Shown one piece after another: positions 59,282 to 64,000 of a stretch of 64,000 bases of DNA. The notes below the pieces were generated by a model that was not told the origin of the DNA, did not search any database, and worked only from the letters and a program-made list of their open reading frames with translations. Where the stretch lies: assembly GCA_007644065.1 (NCBI GenBank), contig VJWN01000010.1, positions 744,001-808,000 of the forward strand, in the 5' to 3' direction. A program made the translations under genes and the position numbers. Every line of letters starts with the position of its first letter. Positions within the stretch are counted from its first letter, which is position 1. Source of the DNA: Margaritispora aquatica. Taxonomy: Eukaryota > Ascomycota > Leotiomycetes > Helotiales > Discinellaceae.

Positions 59282-60927
59282 CTAAACCTCATCCCACAAC
59301 TTCCCCCTAAACCCCAACTCGATCTCCTTCCCCGCCTTCTTCCCGGGACTAATCCAACTCTTCGGCTTCCCCTCCGGCCACGGCACCATGACCAACTTCC
59401 CCGTCTTCCGCTTCCGATCCAAATCTTCCACCCACGCCACCATCTCACTTAACATCAAGCCCTCGGTCGCCTGTTCCCAGCCCTCGTAGAACCGCGCGTT
59501 CCGCGCACAGTGCTGACGCAGTTTCGTCCGCGATGGGCAGTTGATGTAGCATGCTCGTCGGTTCTGCGCCCACGGCGGTAGCGTCCGGATTATGTCGTTG
59601 TGGAGCGCCTCGAAGCCGTCTCGCAGGTCGCTGGGTGGAACGGTGTCGAGGAGCGGGTAGTATTGTGGCCCACCGGGCCCTAAGGCTTCCTCCTCACCAT
59701 CACCGTCGACTTCGGCTTCGCCTAGATCCTCGTCGTAGAATCTAAACCCGTGCATCATCAGATCCTGAACATATCTCGCTCTTCGCGCCGCCATGCGCGT
59801 CTGGTGATCGGTGGGAAAGGCGCCGTTGGATTGCAGGCCGTATCCGAAAGCCAAAGCAAGAGCGTGTGTGACCGTGTAGATCCCGCAGTCCTTGCGGTGC
59901 GGGATCTGGAGGTACCCATGGCTGTGTCGGAAGCGCCAGTCGTAGGGGAAGAAACCCTGCGTGGGATGTGCGCCGAGGAGGTGTGCGAGGAAGGCGAAGA
60001 TTGTGGGCACGCATTTGGAGCCCGCGGTGCGGGCAGAGTGGCGAGTTCCGCTGGGGGAAGAGGTCAGGTTAAGTCGTGCCCTGTTTGGAGAGGGTTGTAG
60101 AAATGAGAGAAGAAGAAAGAGAAAGAAGGAGAGGAAGATGAATGCGAAAAAACACACCTATCCCCACCGCTGCAGATATACTCCACAGTTCTCGCCTCGG
60201 GCGATATTGCAGCAAGCGCAACGTGATAGAAGGGCTGTCCTGGTTTCCTAAAACTAATCGGCACAAGTAAATACCTCAGTCCCCAGAATTGTTCCACGCT
60301 TAAATGATGATTCAGAAATGACTTCGCTACGGAGACGCCATCATCTTCGACCAACTTATCGTAGAAAAACTGATCGAGACAGTAGAACCTGGGATTCGTT
60401 CCTGGAGAGCGGCAGTCCACGCCGGTGTATCTGGAGTGCCATCGGTTCGCGAAGTCGCAGATGAATTGCAGGTAGATGTCTGTGGTGAAGGCGTTGGTGC
60501 CGTTGTGGTCGTTGAGCACTTTGAGACCTTGGTCGAGGTCTACGCGGAGGGGGGTTAGGGATGATGGGCATACTGAGATTTGGTTAGCGATTGAATGTAA
60601 GAATGGAGGATGTGTTACTGTTTGATATAGAACGATGTGGTGTAGTTGTTAATGTTGGATATCTTATCCTTTGAGACCTAAAGCCCTCATCGTTTAGGAG
60701 TTTTCGCTTCTCTGCTTCAACCTTGATTTCATCGAGTTTGCGAGAACCTTCCAGCAATCAGCATATTTCTCACAGATCTATGAATTGCGATCTTCAAATG
60801 CACTTTTGCTTAATTCTTCTGCTTCTCCCTTATCAGGAGCACTCCATAACTTAGCTCCTGCCCATTTGATCAGTGTTATATCACGTATCACTTCTGGTTG
60901 ATGGAAAGGTGCGTTGGGGTTCATCAT
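59282..60927 (-). CDS. Ulp1-like cysteine protease (C48 family, SUMO/ubiquitin-like protease)
   Basis: Hand-spliced into four exons (60927-60804, 60747-60619, 60572-60158, 60050-59282), giving 478 residues. The catalytic set of family C48 is visible in order: His201 (FYHVALAAI), Asp222 (EYICSGGDS, completed only by splicing), Gln271 (LQIPHRKDCG) and the nucleophile Cys278 in DCGIYT. The block FYCLDQFFYDKLVEDDG before the His fits the exosite region. The N terminus (MMNPNAPFHQPEVIRDITLI) and the Lys/Glu-rich stretch KLDEIKVEAEKRKLL come from the first two exons. The family removes SUMO or NEDD8-like proteins from targets. This copy lacks the long N terminus of Ulp1/Ulp2 and belongs to the diverged fungal group, so the true substrate is open. 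The first intron (56 nt) removes an in-frame TAG that otherwise makes the N terminus look broken. Confidence 0.75.
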
Positions 60928-62145
60928 TTCAACCTTTCGGCATATAGAGACTTATACGTTCCCCAACGCAATTGCGTATATCAACATGACGAGCAGAAAG
61001 TCGGAGCTCTAAAGGCAAAGAAACAAAGACTCTTTGTTTCTTTACAGTAGCGTTCGGGGTCAACAAAGGAAATCCGGTCACGGCGTTGCCATAGCCATCA
61101 ACAATGGATAGATTATATCCTTTCTATTTTGTAGGCTAAATAGGATGCACTGTGCTCAACCTTCAAACTTGCCATTAACGATTGAAAAGACAGCACTGTT
61201 AAGATTTCATGGGATTTCAGTCTCTCGGTGGGGATACTAAAAACATCATTACACACTTATGCAGGAGATAAAAGATCCATATTGAAGAGATATGCTGCAT
61301 ATGGAAATGACATGAAATTAACCTGGAGAAGTGATGATCTGGTTGGTACTCGTAGAATATCATGGCAGATATAAACAATCAATGCTTAAAAAGGTGTCGT
61401 GCAATCGTACTCGCTGGGGGCTTCGCTTGAAGGATACCATACTTCTTGCTGTCGAAATTGAGCATGTAAATCTGAGGAGCAAATAATGAAGATATACTTT
61501 TCGTGATGTTCTTGGTGGAATTAGTGGAGGACTTGGCCTCGGTCATGAACGAAGCTTGTTCTGAGATGCATCCTAGAACAGACTAGCGTGTAATTAGCGA
61601 GCGCCTCTTTCGACTGCATGAAACGTCCAAAATATCCGTCGCCACAGCTTCGACGCTCCTTCGTCGAATCATTGGCCCAAAGTTTCTCAGCTTCCAGAGA
61701 TCTCCTTGAAGGTCTCGTCTCCACCATACACTTCTTCCTTCACATTGGCCAAGACACTGCCTCTCTTCACGATGGCATCGCGACAACCTGCTGAACAGAG
61801 GGGCTTACACGACAGTCAGACCAAGGGGGCGAGCCCCTTCGTGACTCCCACCTGCCATATAACATGGCTCTGCTATCCACAGATTTGATATTGATGATTA
61901 ACCTTCAAGTTCACTGACATTCTCTTAGTTCTGTGAACCACCACGTTCTTTGTGAGTCTGCAGGACAGCTAGCCATTCATTTTCCTCTTTTGTGGTTCAA
62001 GAAACAACAAAGCCTTTGTGTATATATATCACCTTCGATTCTCTAGCACTCCACGAATTACGATAACTACAAAGCCATTGTATCTACAAACCAACCAGCA
62101 AGTATACAACAAATCCAACAGATATTTTCACAAATCATCACCGAA
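60928..62145. promoter_or_regulatory. Divergent region Ulp1-like / secreted lysozyme-like gene
   Basis: 1.2 kb, AT-rich, with small frames and no motifs. Near the right end a TATATATA tract (62021-62029) lies about 120 nt upstream of the secreted protein's ATG and is a likely TATA element. An A/C-rich leader (ACAAATCCAACAG-like) follows, as is common before highly expressed fungal genes. Confidence 0.5.
62021..62029 (+). promoter_or_regulatory. Probable TATA element
   Basis: TATATATAT about 120 nt upstream of the ATG at 62146, in the context of a CA-rich leader. Inferred from position only. Confidence 0.4.
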
Positions 62146-62817
62146 ATGCTCTTCCAGCTCCTCAACATCGGTCTACTAGTTGGCACAACTCTCGCGGCAG
62201 CACTGCCAAGCACCAACCCATCCACAAACCTTCATTCCCGAGCTTCAAACGCTGTCGATATGCTTCTGCAACTTGCTCCAGGATCGAGTGTCTGTAGCAA
62301 GGCTGAATTCCCTGCAGAATGTGCGACAGCAACCCAAGCAGCCCCATATCTCATTAAGGCTTTCCAAGACTACCAGATTTTTCGTCCAAGCGAAATGGCT
62401 GCTATTCTCTCGACGATTGCATTCGAAAGTGGCAATTTCCAATACAATCAGCACCACTACCCCACACACAACCCTGGTCAAGGCACAAGGAACATGCAAT
62501 CAAGGGCATTCAACTTCAAATACGCCAGCTCGATTCCAGCGCTGAAGGACCAAGTCGCTACTATTGGTGGATCTGCGGCTAGCATGACTGATGCGCAAGC
62601 GGACAAGATTCTAGCGCTTGTCATGCCGGATGAATATACATGGGCGAGTGGTGTCTGGTTCTACAGCACCCAGTGCAGTGACACTGTTAAAGCTGGTGTA
62701 CAAGCTGGTACACAAGCTGGGTGGGCAGCATATCTAACGCAGTGTGTCCAAACGTCTGTTACTGCCGAAAGAATCTCTGGTTGGAAGCTTGCCAATGCTG
62801 CGTTTGGCATCGTTTAA
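62146..62817 (+). CDS. Small secreted protein with lysozyme-like (GH19/GH24-type) pattern
   Basis: One exon, 223 residues. A clear signal peptide (MLFQLLNIGLLVGTTLAAAL) and a Thr/Asn/Ser segment ending LHSR, a possible propeptide cut, are followed by the domain. The pattern EMAAILSTIAFESGNFQYN resembles the catalytic-Glu helix of GH19 chitinases and related lysozymes (REIAAFLAQxSHESG). NPGQGTRNMQ resembles their GRGxxQLT turn, and ASGVWFYSTQCSDTV their AxWFW...CHxV region. Four Cys (SSVCSKAEFPAEC, TQCSDTV, LTQCVQ) could form two disulfides. I infer a lysozyme-superfamily fold, with Glu of FESG as candidate catalytic residue. Activity on chitin, bacterial wall or nothing at all is unknown. Similar small proteins occur in many Pezizomycotina as hypothetical proteins, as I recall. 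Confidence 0.7.
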   Translation: MLFQLLNIGLLVGTTLAAALPSTNPSTNLHSRASNAVDMLLQLAPGSSVCSKAEFPAECATATQAAPYLIKAFQDYQIFRPSEMAAILSTIAFESGNFQYNQHHYPTHNPGQGTRNMQSRAFNFKYASSIPALKDQVATIGGSAASMTDAQADKILALVMPDEYTWASGVWFYSTQCSDTVKAGVQAGTQAGWAAYLTQCVQTSVTAERISGWKLANAAFGIV

Positions 62818-64000
62818 GGTGATCATCGGGGGTTTCTTTGCAGGCAAACATACTGCCAGATGCGTTTTTGTACATATGTTGAAGTAAGAAAGGAGGGAAA
62901 GGTATACCCAGTTGCTTGAGCAATGAAATGTTAATAACAATAGCCAACACCCATGATTCGCTTCTAAAGTTAACTAACGTTTGTCACTGTGTCCCGAGAC
63001 GCCCCTGTTACGCGACGAATCTATAGTTTTGGAATTATATTTTGTTTTTCTCTCGACAAGTCTATAAAGCTGCGATTCATATATTACGTTCTTTGACTAT
63101 GTATCCCTAGGGAGACCACTTAGCAACAAAAAAAAAAGAGTACATTTAATCATATTGTCGATCGTTTCAATCACGCCAACGATCGCCGTTTCCGCTGTTA
63201 CCTCCTGTATAATCGCGACTTATAAAGTCTTTTCAAAATCCGGACAACTTAAGGAATCCTCCTATGGCGAAATATTATAGCTCTGAATTTTGCGAAGACA
63301 CTTAGAGAGGAAAGGAATATAGTCCGGGAGTTACGCTGTTGCAAGAAGAGAGGTCTCTATATATTAGCACTTAGTAATGTACATGAGCCGAGAGATAATT
63401 TACCATGTTCACGTCCAGGCTCGCTATATTTTACTTAGCCCTGATTCTCGGGCTTAATCACCGTGTGGCTTAATAACATGTTTCTCGAACATTTCATAGG
63501 TAGGGTGTGGGGCAGAGTCTAGGAGGGCGCTCTCTCGTCTCCTTCAACGTTATTATCGTGGCGATAAGATGGACAGAGCTAGTCAGGTATCGGCATAAGG
63601 CATGCCTGGGTCATACTGTGCTCTTGTAGAACATCATGGGAGTGTCTCCTACTTTATGCTCTATAACTGTGCTCGCCGACGACCCTCGACGGAAGAGAAG
63701 GCCTAAGGTTAATAGTACCTTAGAACGTACGAAGAAAAGGTCATGGAGAGTTGAATCCACGAGAAGCTGGGACTGGGTAGGTCACTGCCGCATTTAACAC
63801 TTAAGATGCCTACTAAAGAGTTCCCAGTTCGTTCACGTAGAATATCTAAGTCATTCATAGAGACACCGTTGATACAGTATCGAAGCGAACACTCAAATCT
63901 CCCAATTCCCATCTCTCACCTGTAGAAATCTATCCATCTGTGGTCTGACATTGGGTAGGCTTTCCATCCACATTCTTCCCGGGGCCCTTCGGCCAATGGA
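62818..64000. other. Intergenic stretch to window end, no gene recognised
   Basis: 3' flank of the secreted protein gene, then about 1 kb of sequence rich in TA and stops with no frame over about 70 codons. An A-run is at 63128-63138. It could be decayed repeat DNA, but I see no terminal repeat or coding remnant to support that. Confidence 0.45.

Noticed and set aside
60748..60927. Ulp1-like gene as a pseudogene (in-frame TAG and frame change near the start)
   Set aside because: A normal 56-nt GT-AG intron removes both problems and leaves a full catalytic set.
62818..64000. Possible LTR or decayed transposon at the right edge
   Set aside because: No terminal repeats, target-site duplication or coding remnant could be seen; base composition alone is not enough.

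Overview
The window is nuclear DNA of a filamentous ascomycete. The genes carry many short GT-AG introns (mostly 46-66 nt) with CTAAC/CTGAC-like branch points. Gene content is typical of Pezizomycotina: a HET-domain protein, a Chs7-type chitin synthase chaperone, a questin-oxidase-like protein, a WSC-domain copper radical oxidase and a Byr4-type septation regulator. Protein similarity as I recognise it suggests Leotiomycetes (Helotiales), but I cannot prove that without a search. I spliced all gene models by hand; every multi-exon model given here keeps a continuous reading frame across its joins.

Layout. 1-4126: no gene seen. 4127-20599: a cell-surface polysaccharide block with a 14-exon processive family-2 glycosyltransferase (minus), a divergent membrane-anchored GH16 glucanase (plus), and a very large secreted protein with five WSC domains and a glyoxal-oxidase-type copper radical oxidase domain (plus). 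22693-23562: a degenerate RNase H-fold protein. 24897-26122: XRCC4 (minus). 26791-29875: Byr4/Bfa1 (plus). 30388-30976: mitochondrial RidA (minus). 31596-34020: a PMT4-type protein O-mannosyltransferase (plus). 35272-36808: TFIIH subunit Ssl1/p44 (minus). 37514-38709: Chs7-family protein (minus). About 41442-44036: MFS sugar transporter (plus). 44421-46253: UBE3D/Ipa1-type E2-binding protein (minus). 46546-47894: questin-oxidase-like protein (plus). 48618-50858: HET protein (minus). 52356-55202: large methyltransferase (plus). 56209-58947: Rad17/Rad24 checkpoint clamp loader (plus). 59282-60927: Ulp1-like cysteine protease (minus). 62146-62817: small secreted lysozyme-like protein (plus). I saw no transposon, rRNA, intact tRNA or CRISPR.

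How the genes relate. Most are housekeeping genes without obvious functional linkage (DNA repair and checkpoint, transcription/NER, cytokinesis, ubiquitin/SUMO). The exception is the left block. A membrane polysaccharide synthase, a membrane-anchored beta-glucanase and a secreted copper radical oxidase with carbohydrate-binding WSC arrays sit consecutively, two of them sharing a 3.1-kb divergent promoter region. This is the same trio of activities as the Streptomyces CslA (GT2) / GlxA (copper radical oxidase) / CslZ (glucanase) system for hyphal-tip glycan. It is the most interesting candidate system in the window. PMT4 and the Chs7-type protein, also in the window, act in cell-wall biogenesis but are more distant.
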